Source of the DNA: Thereva unica
Taxonomy: Eukaryota > Arthropoda > Insecta > Diptera > Therevidae
Length of the DNA: 64,000 bases
Reading direction: 5' to 3'
NCBI GenBank assembly: GCA_949987705.1
Contig: OX465282.1
Location: forward strand, 83,440,070-83,504,069
In this document: one piece after another, positions 21,890-31,833 of the stretch
Layout: each line of letters opens with the position of its first letter
Numbering within the stretch: position 1 is the stretch's first letter
Translations under genes and position numbers: made by a program
The notes under the pieces: model-generated
Told to the model about the DNA's origin: nothing
Seen by the model: the letters and a program-made list of their open reading frames with translations, nothing else
The model's database searches: none

Positions 21890-21988
21890 GGGTGGTATTA
21901 CGTAAGTTGTTTCAATCGACATTTGATCAAGATCATTCAAGATTTTTGTATGGAGAGGTCGATTGAAACAACTTACGTAATACCACCC
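21890..21988. mobile_element. 99-bp hairpin MITE, second copy
   Basis: GGGTGGTATTACGTAAGTTG pairs with its complement at the right end. The centre shares CAAGATTTTTGTATGGAGA with the copy at 16873. The length is again 99 bp and CTG again flanks both sides (21887-21889, 21989-21991). The outer arms differ (TATTA versus CAGCA) but stay paired in each copy. Confidence 0.8.
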
Positions 21989-22333
21989 CTGCATTTTTGT
22001 AAAAACGACAATCACACAATAATTGTGTAATATGTATGTAATTTATTTGAGGTACTTCTGAATAATGGGGTGGTCCGTTTTTTTACAATGACATTTAGAC
22101 AGGTAAAAACGGAGGCAACGTAATAACCACCGGAGGCAATGTAAGCACCCGAATTTGTTTTTTAGTTTTTAATTGCAGTTACTTGGAAGTTGAAGTAATA
22201 AACTAAATCGTAGACCTAGGCGTTGTCTTAGATAATAAGTTAAACTTTAACCTACACTACGATAGTATTACTGCCAGAGCTAATAAACTCCTTGGTTTTA
22301 TAAAAAGAAGGGCTAAGGAATTTGATAACATCT

Positions 22334-22577
22334 CTACAGTACACAGCCAGAAGTGTCTAAGTGCAAAATATGTGTTTCGAGATAATCGCCTTCAAAGATT
22401 CTTTTAGATACAGAATTGTGCACAAAACCACTTTTGTCGCTCCAATAGCTCAGCAACCACAGCTCAGTTTAAGACAAGAATTATACCAATGATTAAGAAT
22501 AAAATACTGAATACAAAAATGCAATAAACTCAAAATCGTCAAATTTGCACTTAAGCACTTCTGGCTTTTTACTGTAG
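22334..22577. mobile_element. 244-bp TIR element in LINE copy C, ATCT duplication
   Basis: CTACAGTACACAGCCAGAAG at the left pairs with CTTCTGGCTTTTTACTGTAG at the right, and the match continues through AGTGCAAA. ATCT is duplicated at 22330-22333 and 22578-22581. Removing it restores DNI-WVTKALF, in line with the homologous stretch of copy B. Noncoding. Confidence 0.8.
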
Positions 22578-22886
22578 ATCTGGGTCACAAAAGCTCTTTT
22601 CACTGGTTCGCCCAATCCTGGAATACGCGTGCCCTGTCTGGGATCCCATATTTCACGCCAGTAGCAACAGGATAGAATCCATTCAAAAGCAATTTCTCCT
22701 GTTCGCACTAAGAAATCTATATAACCCCGCTGATTATCATAGTCTTCCACACTATACAGACAGGCTCAAAGTTTTGGATCTTGCCTCACCTTGGATATTC
22801 TAAACGGCGATCTCAAGGTGAAGTTCTTGTCGGATAGGATAATACTCAATGAAGTAGTTCGGCGTACTAGGCACACGAAACTACTT

Positions 22887-23684
22887 GAGGAGTGGGCGAA
22901 CAAAACGGCACATGTCCATGGTTGGGCGTTTTCAGTGTTTTGACGGAATCGTGTTCATTACACTAAACTGCAACTAATTTCAATCTCAGACACTTCAAAA
23001 ATTACTTTCATGTAATATTTTCTGTTTCCCTGCAGAAAGGCATATGTCCTACGAATATTCATATTTTTTAACCATTCGTTAATGTGGATTTTCAAAAGGG
23101 CACGTATTTCATACAAAAAAGTTTTTAATCAACAATGGAAGTTCATTGCACCTCACCTGGGGCTCTAATTACATCGATTTGTATGTGCATCATAAAATGC
23201 ACTAAAAATGCACTAAAATTTACCTCACTTTTGCCTCCCACGGCCCCAAAACAAGCCGTAGGGGGCACTATGACCCCTTAAAATTTGCGTAACAGTCCCT
23301 ACTATTAGGAAAAAAATACCAGAAAAATCCCCCCTTGCCTCTAAGGGGGCCAGGGAGCTCCCTAAAAGGCTAAAAACAAAAAAAAAACATGTCCAGTTGG
23401 GTTCCTGCAAAAGGACACATGTCCATTCAAGGGTTTAACAAAACGGGACATGTCCCAGTTGTGTCCCTGCAAAAGGGCACATGTCCATTTTTGTTTTAAT
23501 TTTTTCTCTTAAAGTATTAAACATATTTAAAAAAAATTTTTCCGTCTGAATGAGTTCAAATAGTAGCACAACCTACCATACTCATAAATAGTTAATGTGA
23601 TCAGTTCAGAGGCAGAAACAGTTTTTTGCGATTTCTGAACAATTTGCAAAACTGGACATGTGCCGTTTTGTTCGCCCACTCCTC
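22887..23684. mobile_element. 798-bp TIR element in LINE copy C, ACTT duplication
   Basis: GAGGAGTGGGCGAACAAAAC and its complement form about 30-bp inverted ends. ACTT flanks at 22883-22886 and 23685-23688. Removing it restores HTKLL-KEYSH. The interior has repeated ACATGTCC/GGACATGT phrases and a block (GCCTCCCACGGCCCCAAAAC) shared with the element at 39060-39812. No coding frame. Confidence 0.8.
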
Positions 23685-24139
23685 ACTTAAGGAATATTCT
23701 CATCGCACCGACTACGCAAGGAACGAGCCCATTAATAGATGTTGCATGGTCTTCAATGATCATAATCAATGCTTTCCCCATCCCACTAACAAACTGTCCT
23801 ACAAAAGAAAGTTAATACTAATGATGAAATCCCAAACTCCCGTTACTACTTAATCAATAAAATTAGTATAGTAGATTTAGCCTAATAGCCTAGCCCAATT
23901 ATACCTGTACCTGACTTAGCATCTAATATAATTAATTAAGCTATTTAAAAAGTGTACTTAGATTTAAGTGTTCCCTTTATATCTGTTTAAGCCACTTGTA
24001 AATTAAAGACAATATTGTATCTTCTAAATATAGCTAGCTATACTGTACCTGACTAGCATAATTTTATAATTAATTTTAATTTTGTTATATTTAAATGTAA
24101 ATGTGCCTTGTTTGGCAAAATAAATAAATAAATAAATAA

Positions 24140-24840
24140 TTTAGTGAGGAATGTAATGTGATGTACGATTATACAAAAAGGATTTTTTTAAAAAATGAAG
24201 TCAGTTTGAAATTAAATACGAGAGTGTTCATAACATCCTTTCGTTATTTCAAATAATAAAGATAAAATAGTGAGACATTGTGATTTGCTGTGCTGTGGAT
24301 TATTGTTTTATAATTTTAATAATAAAATAAATAAATAATTCGTGGTATTAAATACTACAGTGTTAGATTCTTCCGACACCCACAATCGAATTTTTTAGGA
24401 CCGCGGGACCTCGATTTTCGTGATCAGCGACCCCAAAAACGTTTAGGGTTCGATTTTCTTAACGGTGTTATTTTGGAACACCCTAACGCACGTTTTGAAT
24501 GGACTACGAAGTGCACAGTACTCCAACCCACGTGCTAACAATTTCTCTCTTTTTGTAAGCAGCCTCCGTCCTGTGCACACGCTACGTTCGTTATAAAATT
24601 GGTTTGTTGTTCTGTCATACGTCATTTATTTAAAGTTTAATGTGCATGTTTTAATATTTTTCCTCGGTTATAACAAATTCAGAAATCGGTGAAAGGTGAA
24701 AAAGTAGTTCACTTGGTAAGTACCTATATTAAATAGTTGTATAAAAAGTATCAAGTATAAAAATAGTTGTATATTAAATAGTTGTAAGAAATTCTTAGTA
24801 TATTTGCACGTCATATCTTTTTTTAAGCTAAAACGGAGAT
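24140..24840. other. Noncoding stretch
   Basis: No gene. It is probably the 5' flank of the DDE_Tnp_4 gene that follows. It holds the inverted GATCAGCGACCCC phrase also related to 21055. Confidence 0.45.
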
Positions 24841-26540
24841 GCCACCGAAAAAACCAAAACTTCCAAGAGATGAACGATGCGCAAAATGCAACAAACTTTT
24901 GCGATACGACACCGGAAAAAACAAGTTATTACTTCCGAAGAACGTGCCAACTTATTTTCTGTTCTGCTGAGCAAGGATGTGACCATAGGAGACTTTTTTT
25001 ACGCAAAATGTGGTCGTTCAACTCGTCCAGTCAGTGAGGATCCAAATCTTCCATCGACGAGCCACGATCATCATGTATCCCCGCCACCAGATGCCGATGC
25101 CCAGGTTCTGATGCCCGTGGATCCATGTCTACCATCGACGAGCCACGATTTTCAGGAAACTCTTCCGCAAGATGGTGATCCCGTGGAGAGACAATTATCA
25201 CAGCTGTCCAACTTATCAGCATCAGACGATTTGTCTCAGGCTACACAACCTCTACAGTCTTCTCAACTACCCTCGCCACAACCCTCGGAATCTTCGGAAT
25301 CGCAGTCATCGCAATCTTTTGGTGACCCATCTTACGTTGTCCGTTAAAGAGAACCGACTCAACGGGAAACAATCGAGATGCCTTTCAAAAGAGTTGTCGC
25401 GACTCACAAATATTGTTGCGTTTGTCTTGATCGGGATAAAAACTATGTCGTCGTTCCGTTCAAAGCTCGATTACAGGTATTTATAAGTTCAAGAATTTTC
25501 ATTCCGAAAAGCAATCGTTGTTGTCCAGAACATCTTATCAGTGATCGATTCTACGTAGATGAAATTCCGAGATTGCATATTGTTTCAAGTACGTGTAATA
25601 TTGACTCCGACGAATTGACATCATTTTTAAACAGTCTCTCTGAAAATTGTAATAACAGTATATTAGATAGAGTAGATGATAACAATTTATCCGAAGAACG
25701 CATAAAATCGCTCACTGGTTTCACAGTTGGACAAATCAAATTTTTTAAAAACTTGTTAGTCTCCATGCGGAGTTCTGAAAATCGCAGCGTTAATCAAGCT
25801 CTTTTCGTTTTTCTTTTAAATTGAGAACCGGATCTTCCAACTGTATAACTGCGTCAATTTTCGATATTAAATACGACCAAAATGTATCAGATTATTGCGA
25901 ATCAGTTTTGAAAGCGTTTCAGAAAACGTTTTGCCACTTCGTTTCGGCAGATGGATATGTGATTGATGTTTACGGGCCGTACGAGGGAACTATGAATGAT
26001 GCGAAGATCATGAAAGATGTACTCGAAGATCCAAACGGGTTGAGATCAATTCTCGAAAAAGGTGATGTTTTTATACTTGATAGAGGGTTTAGGGATGTCA
26101 AAGAGTGGTTAGAATCTGAAGGGTTTGTTGTGTTGATGCCAGCGTTGAAAGGGAAAAGAAAACAACTCCCAACAATAGAAGCAAACGAAAGTCGATTTGT
26201 CACGAAACTGAGGTGGGTGGTAGAGGCTGTTCATGGTATTATTGGTACTAAATTCAGATTGTTGCATAATCAATTTGACAACAAGATGTTGACATCTGCG
26301 ATGCTTTATTGCAAAGTAGCCAAGTTTTTGGTTAATGAGTTCGGAAAAAGACTGAATTATGATACCGATTTACAAGATGAAATAGCCGAGCAAATGTTGT
26401 TGAAAAAAGATGTTGATAACTCTTTAGCTGAAGTAGTGGAAGAAGAGAACTGGAATAGTAAGAAAAGGATCTTCATACCATTAACATCAAACGATGTAAC
26501 AAACTTTCCTGAAATGACAGAAAAAGATTTGAAAGTGTGA
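24841..26540 (+). pseudogene. DDE_Tnp_4-type transposase gene, internally deleted
   Basis: The start MPPKKPKLPRDERCAKCNKL has a Cys pair. After a frameshift near 24930 a second pair follows (ITSEERANLF..FYAKC), then a Ser/Pro/Gln-rich linker to a stop at 25345. From 25378 a second zinc-like module appears (HKYCCVCLDRDK..RCCPEHLI), then LTGFTVGQIKFFKNLL. After a frame break near 25822 the catalytic region reads VLKAFQKT directly into FCHFVSADGYVIDVYGP. By comparison with related proteins I know, about 75 residues carrying the first catalytic Asp are missing here. The second Asp (DVFILDRGFRD) and WVVEAVHG with its Glu remain. It ends LKV, stop, 26540. IS5/ISL2EU/Harbinger-related; no TIRs found. 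Confidence 0.75.
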
Positions 26541-26691
26541 AATTGAATAATTAAATTTATAACGAAGAAAATCGTATTTTTTCTTTTATCTGTTGTCCGT
26601 GCCGGTGTACGAAGTGGAGTGAGTGGCTGTGGAATGATCGGAAAGCTAATTAAGAAGCTGTGAACGACACGGATTGATTCAAGTCAAGATT

Positions 26692-26756
26692 TGTCCATGA
26701 AGCTAACTGGCAAAGTCAGACTGATATCCAAGTGAACCGAGTTCGATCCCCGACCG
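26692..26756 (+). repeat. tRNA-like (SINE-head) sequence
   Basis: An A-box-like GAAGCTAACTGGC and a B-box-like GAGTTCGATCCCC lie about 44 bases apart, the spacing of tRNA genes. I see no pairing acceptor stem, so a tRNA-derived SINE head or tRNA relic is likelier than a working tRNA. Confidence 0.4.
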
Positions 26757-26898
26757 ATGCAAGCACGGCTTCAAGTTGATTTATTTTATTATTTTTGGAG
26801 ATTTTATTTACTTTCATCATTCGTGTTTATGGGAAATATTTTTTTGCGTAGAAAATTCAAGACCAGCAAACCGCTGTCGAAACAGGGTCCCTCGAGCC

Positions 26899-26979
26899 GG
26901 ATATATAGAAAAGCAGAATTTAGAGTGAAATCCATAGAATAGGATATATAGAAAAGCATAATTTAGAGTGAAATCCAAA
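26899..26979. repeat. 43-bp tandem duplication
   Basis: GGATATATAGAAAAGC followed by A/T-rich sequence repeats at 26899 and 26942 with one base changed (CAGAATT/CATAATT). Confidence 0.75.
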
Positions 26980-27902
26980 TTTGAAACAAGTTCGAATGAA
27001 AACCGTGAGTGTTTAACTGAAAAAACTAAACGAATAAGTGAAAGTGAATGAGAGAATTAAATTAGTGGTGAAGCAAACTATGTACCTAGTTATCGCGATA
27101 AAAGAAGGAAAGATTAACGGTCGTCCTTAACCGTATTGATAACGGTAACGGTCAGAACGGTACAAGAACAGGTCATAACGGGACAGGTGATAGCGGTCCT
27201 CACGGTACGGTATGATACGAAACCTACGATGAGTGTACTGATATTTTAACAGAATCATCTAGGAACCTTAAAAGTGAGTTCTAACGACCATTGAAACGGA
27301 CAAAATCTAACGGCTGTGAAATTTTAGCGAAGCGAAAAGGTGAACCGTCAAAACCAACGACAATCCAAAAACGATAATTCAATTTAAATGCTAATCATGT
27401 AAAGTTTAAAACTAGTGTCGTTGTTTAATCAGTTTAATCCCAAGATAACGTATTTTTAATCTAAAACCTTAAGGTTCAACACTAACACAATCCAACGGTT
27501 TAATGTAAAGCGCTCTTGTTTGTAGTGCTAAAATTCAAGATTCGGAATTCATAATAGAACAGAAGTGACTAAACCTGAAGCTTATGATTATACACCACCA
27601 CAAATCGCAGTAAATGAATCCAACCAGTGACACATTGTAAGAATAAAGTTTCACACAAACCAAACATTTTGGTGAGTTTTAAAATGTGGTTATACATAAA
27701 ATAAAAACATTATTCGGAGTGAACTAAATATTGGCTCACAGAAATTAAAACATTTTTTATGTTTGTTTTGAGTTAAACTTCAAATGTAAAAAATAATAAT
27801 TTAAATTCTAAAATATATTTACCTAAAATAAAACATTTTTTTTTTTTTGAAGCGAACTCTTAAGTATATTTACAAAAACATACACATATAGATACATACA
27901 TA

Positions 27903-29340
27903 CACTGCCGGTCACTTGAAATCACTTTAAATTTTCACATGAACCGCGCTGGGATGATAGAATTCTTTGGAAACCACTTCCACAAAATTTTTTAGCTCTT
28001 TTTATGTGAAAACACAAAGGATAGGAATTTCTGTTTTTTGAATTTTAGTCGTTTTTACAATGGGACACTTGATTACCCTCAACAGTTTGTTTTGATCGTT
28101 CAAGTTACAACGTGCTTCAATATAAACAAAATAGTATTTTTTGGTGTTGTTGCCAGTCGTCTAAAGACGTGATTAGTACTTTTACTACACTAGAACAAAT
28201 ATGGGACGGGGAAAAACATTAAATAAAGTCGAAATTGAAAAAATTGTTGCTTTCAAACAAGAACAGTATTCCAACAGGCAAATCGCCCAAAAAATTGGCA
28301 GAGATCCTTGGGCCATCAATAATTTTTTTAAAAACCAAGAAAATTATGGAAGAAACCGAAGAGGACGCACTGCACGAGCGACAACGGAGCGAGAACGAAG
28401 GGCAATTTTGCGTGAAGCGTCAAATTCTGCTGCTTCTGCAGCAAAAATAAAGGCGAAAACAGCGACTTCTGCAAGTGTACGAACAGTACGAAGAATAATT
28501 CAACAGTGTCCGCATCTTAAACGGCAAAAACTCCACAAGAAACCTCATTTACTTGAGAATCACAAAATTGCTAGACTACAATTTTGCAGAAGTCATCTTG
28601 CTTGGAAAGACGAGTGGCAACAAGTCATCTTCTCGGACGAAAAGAAGTTCAATCTGGATGGTCCTGATGGGTTCCAGCATTATTTCCACGATTTGAGGAA
28701 GTCGGAGTTGTTTTTATCCCGTCGTCACAGCACTGTTGGTTGTGTTATGGTATGGGCTGCCATTTCGTTTTATGGTGCGATAGATTTGGTCATTTTGGAA
28801 GGTCGACAGACCGGGGAAAAGTACAAAGAGCTGCTGGAAGTAGAAACGATACATTTCTCCGAAATGTTTGAAGGTCGGAGATGGATTTTCCAACATGACA
28901 ACGCACCTATTCATACATCAGGTTGTGTAAAGCAGTGGTTTCGCGGAAACAACATAGACATTCTAGGGATGCTTTTGAGAACATACCGGTGAGCTTCATG
29001 CAAAACTTGTACCAATCTATACCAAATAGACTTTTTGAAGTGGTCCGTAACAACGGAGGTCATACGAAGTATTAGTAATAAAAAAATTTGAAAAACATTA
29101 AAAATTTGGCTTGTTATTATCTATTCTCACAGGTGAGGGTAATCAAGTGTCCCATTGTAAAAACGACTAAAATCCAAAAAACCGCAATTGCCATCCTTTT
29201 TTTCCGATTTTTTTTTTAGTAATCAGAAATCACATAAAAAGAGCTAAAAAATTTTGTGGAAGTGGTTTCCAAGAAATTCTATCATCCCAGTGCGATTCAT
29301 GTGAAAATTTAAAGTGAGGGTAATCAAGTGACCGGCAGTG
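27903..29340 (+). mobile_element. Tc1-type transposon, internally deleted
   Basis: CACTGCCGGTCACTTGA at the left pairs with TCAAGTGACCGGCAGTG at the right. TA lies on both sides (27901-27902, 29341-29342). A second inverted pair (TACAATGGGACACTTGATTA near 28060 and its complement near 29140) lies inside, typical of Tc1 elements with doubled transposase-binding sites. It carries one damaged transposase gene. Confidence 0.9.
28201..29074 (+). pseudogene. Tc1 transposase lacking the last catalytic region
   Basis: Starts MGRGKTLNKVEIEKIVAFKQ with paired helix-turn-helix regions (about residues 1-110, with a GRNRRGR hinge). DDE domain: first Asp in VIFSDEKKFNLDGPDG, second in WIFQHDNAPIHTSG. After NIDI the expected segment with the third acidic residue is absent, and the frame goes to GMLLRTYR, stop at 28992. 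In another frame the true C-terminus continues (DAFENIPVSFMQNLYQSIP, ending near 29074). A deletion of roughly 35 codons with a frame change therefore removed the active-site Glu/Asp. This enzyme cannot cleave DNA. Confidence 0.9.
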
Positions 29341-29342
29341 TA

Positions 29343-29880
29343 TATATGTATATAGTTAAAATTTTAAAATCAAGTCCTAATGGAAGAAAACATTTTTTTG
29401 TGTGTGACAAATTTTTTATAAGCATTCCTATATGTATTTGAAATCAAGTGTCTTAAAATAAAGTATTTTTTAAAATTAAAACTTTGTGCATCGTAAAGCC
29501 AATTCCACACATTCATAACAGCTGGCATGAAATTATCAGATAGTGAAACATGACATCGCCTAAGACCGGGATCACGCACACGAGCTCATACTAAGGTGAA
29601 GAACTCTTCGATACAGTGTGCTAAGCTGCGATAAACTAGCATCAAGAAAGGAAGCCCAATTACTGGATATGTCGGACGCCAAGGGAAAAGTCAAGAACAA
29701 GGATGGACATTTACTCGAGCTATTCGGTATCAGCAGGCTGGAAGAATGGGAATTCGTTGATCGCAAGAACTCATTCCACCAGAATTCATTTCTACCAGGA
29801 ACATCAGAATACCCTCAGTTAGAAGTCTCATTGGAAACCACCCAAATCCAGCGAGGACAGTCTTCAATTCAAGTCGAGCT
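29343..29880. other. Flank of the satellite with a weak open frame
   Basis: A plus-strand frame, 29618-29902, reads LLDMSDAKGKVKNKDGHLLE and runs into the first satellite unit. I do not recognise it. It could be a relic of a retroelement or host gene in which the array expanded. Confidence 0.3.
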
Positions 29881-31176
29881 GAAATCTATTCGAGCAGCGT
29901 AAGCTGAAATCTATTGGAGCAGCAGTAGCTGAAGTCTATTAGGGCAGCGTAAGCTGAAATCTATTGGAGCAGTAGTAGCTAAAATCTATTCGGGCAGCGT
30001 AAGCTGAAATCTATTGGAGCAGCAGTAGCTGAAATCCATTCGGGCAGCGTAAGCTGAAATCATTGGAGCAGTAGTAGCTAAAATCTATTCGGGCAGCGTA
30101 AGCTGAAATCTATTGGAGCAGCAATAGCTGAAATCCATTCGGGCAGCGTAAGCTGAAATCTATTGGAGCAGTAGTAGCTAAAATCTATTCGGGCAGCGTA
30201 AGCTGAAATCTATTGGAGCAGCAGTAGCTGAAATCCATTCGGGCAGCGTAAGCTGAAATCTATTGGAGCAGTAGTAGCTAAAATCTATTCGGGCAGCGTA
30301 AGCTGAAATCTATTGGAGCAGCATTAGCTGAAATCCATTCGGGCAGCGTAAGCTGAAATCTATTGGAGCAGCATTAGCTGAAATCCATTCGGGCAGCGTA
30401 AGCTGAAATCTATTGGAGCAGTAGTAGCTAAAATCTATTCGGGCAGCGTAAGCTGAAATCTATTGGAGCAGCATTAGCTGAAATCCATTCGGGCAGCGTA
30501 AGCTGAAATCTATTGGAGCAGCATTAGCTGAAGTCTATTCGGGCAGCGTAAGCTGAAATCTATTGGAGCAGTAGTAGCTAAAATCTATTCGGGCAGCGTA
30601 AGCTGAAATCTATTGGAGCAGCAGTAGCTGAAATCTATTCGGGCAGCGTAAGCTGAAATCTATTGGAGCAGCAGTAGCTAAAATCTATTCGGGCAGCGTA
30701 AGCTGAAATCTATTGGAGCAGCAGTAGCTGAAATCTATTCGGGCAGCGTAAGCTGAAATCTATTGGAGCAGTAGTAGCTAAAATCTATTCGGGCAGCGTA
30801 AGCTGAAATCTATTGGAGCAGCATTAGCTGAAATCCATTCGGGCAGCGTAAGCTGAAATCTATTGGAGCAGCATTAGCTGAAGTCTATTCGGGCAGCGTA
30901 AGCTGAAATCTATTGGAGCAGTAGTAGCTAAAATCTATTCGGGCAGCGTAAGCTGAAATCTATTGGAGCAGCAGTAGCTGAAATCTATTCGGGCAGCGTA
31001 AGCTGAAATCTATTGGAGCAGCAGTAGCTAAAATCTATTCGGGCAGCGTAAGCTGAAATCTATTGGAGCAGCAGTAGCTGAAATCTATTCGGGCAGCGTA
31101 AGCTGAAATCTATTGGAGCAGTAGTAGCTAAAATCTATTCGGGCAGCGTAAGCTGAAATCTATTGGAGCAGCGTAA
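29881..31176. repeat. 25-bp/50-bp satellite array with 350-bp higher-order repeat
   Basis: About 26 tandem 50-bp units, each two 25-bp halves: GAAATCTATTGGAGCAGCAG+TAGCT and GAAATCTATTCGGGCAGCGT+AAGCT. Unit variants are marked by GTAGTAGCTAAAATC, GCATTAGCTG, AAATCC and GAAGTC. From 30421 to 31120 they follow a seven-unit order that repeats exactly, so 30421-30770 and 30771-31120 look identical. This points to a recent 350-bp duplication. Long frames are not maintained, so it is not a coding repeat. Confidence 0.95.
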
Positions 31177-31676
31177 ACCAGGAACTTATCGAATCACCAA
31201 TAGGTACTAAAACGGATATTGAAAATGATAAGAAGCACCGAACGAAAACAAGTGATCAAGATGGTATACTCTCAAAAAGATCTTTTAGCGTTTGTGGGCT
31301 TTATCATGTGCACCCGGGCTGTTGAGAAAGCCATCTTACAGGTCATGGCTGCGGTCTCGCAGTGGACTTCGACGAGGCTGAGATGCGTGAAATTCGACGC
31401 ATAATCAATGAAAACGCTGAGGAACGGCTGAACAACCTCACACCAAACACAATAATCAACCAGGCCCCGAAACCAACCATCAAGCGAAGAGCTAGAACAA
31501 CCGAACTCGAAAGGTTACACCCATCACTAAGAAGCCTAAATCTTTTTAAAGCAGGTCACGGTGCAACTAATAAAAGACGCTATAGCAACTTCGTGCTATA
31601 GCTACTTCGCATAAGATAAGCCTGCAATTAAAGTCAGGACGAGTTGACAGAAGGAACAACAGGACAAACACGATAA
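31177..31676. other. Satellite right flank with weak open frames
   Basis: The plus-strand frame 31362-31601 (MDFDEAEMREIRRIINENAE..) has a protein-like composition and ends in YSNFVL. It is unrecognised. Together with the left flank it may be the remains of one gene interrupted by the array. Confidence 0.3.
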
Positions 31677-31800
31677 GGGGTCGTCCATAAATTACGTGAG
31701 GCGTTTAGGAGGAGGAGGGGGTCGAGCCGAATCTCACCAAATCTCACGTGGGAGAGGGGGGGGTCTCGAAAAATATCACGTAGTTTTTTGCCGCAATAAA
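31677..31800. mobile_element. Harbinger-type MITE, left end only
   Basis: GGGGTCGTCCATAAATTACG preceded by TAA (31674-31676) resembles the end of the element at 21186, and similar G-rich runs follow. No matching right end was found, so it is truncated. Confidence 0.55.
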
Positions 31801-31833
31801 CTGTGAAGAATTTCGAGAAAACTGGGTTAAATT

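Larger units (their letters stand above)
22205..24139 (+). pseudogene. CR1-like LINE, 5'-truncated copy C (ORF2 C-terminus and 3' tail)
   Basis: Starting at AATCGTAGACCTAGGCGTTG the sequence encodes VDLGVVLDNKLNFNLHYDSI and ANKLLGFIKRRAKEFDN, then degraded RPILEYACP-like and DRLK..LTLDILNGDLKVKFLSDR blocks. After an insert it gives LKEYSHRTDYARNEPINRCC and a stop near 23851. These match copies A and B in the window. The 3' end is a TAAA microsatellite (to about 24139), as usual for CR1/L2-type LINEs. Two TIR elements interrupt it, at 22334-22577 and 22887-23684, and several frame changes add to the damage. Confidence 0.8.
26541..27900. other. Noncoding stretch, possible LTR-like leader
   Basis: No gene. 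It includes a tRNA-like box pair, a 43-bp tandem duplication, an ACGGT-rich cryptic repeat at about 27115-27215, and ATAAAG..ACATTTTGGTGAG near 27645-27675, a phrase that can end an LTR. No second LTR was found, so this is only a hint. Confidence 0.35.

Noticed and set aside
26692..26756. Functional tRNA gene
   Set aside because: Boxes are spaced correctly but the acceptor and anticodon stems do not pair by eye.
29881..31176. CRISPR-like array of regular repeats
   Set aside because: Units are contiguous 25/50-bp tandem copies without unique spacers, in a eukaryotic setting; this is a satellite.
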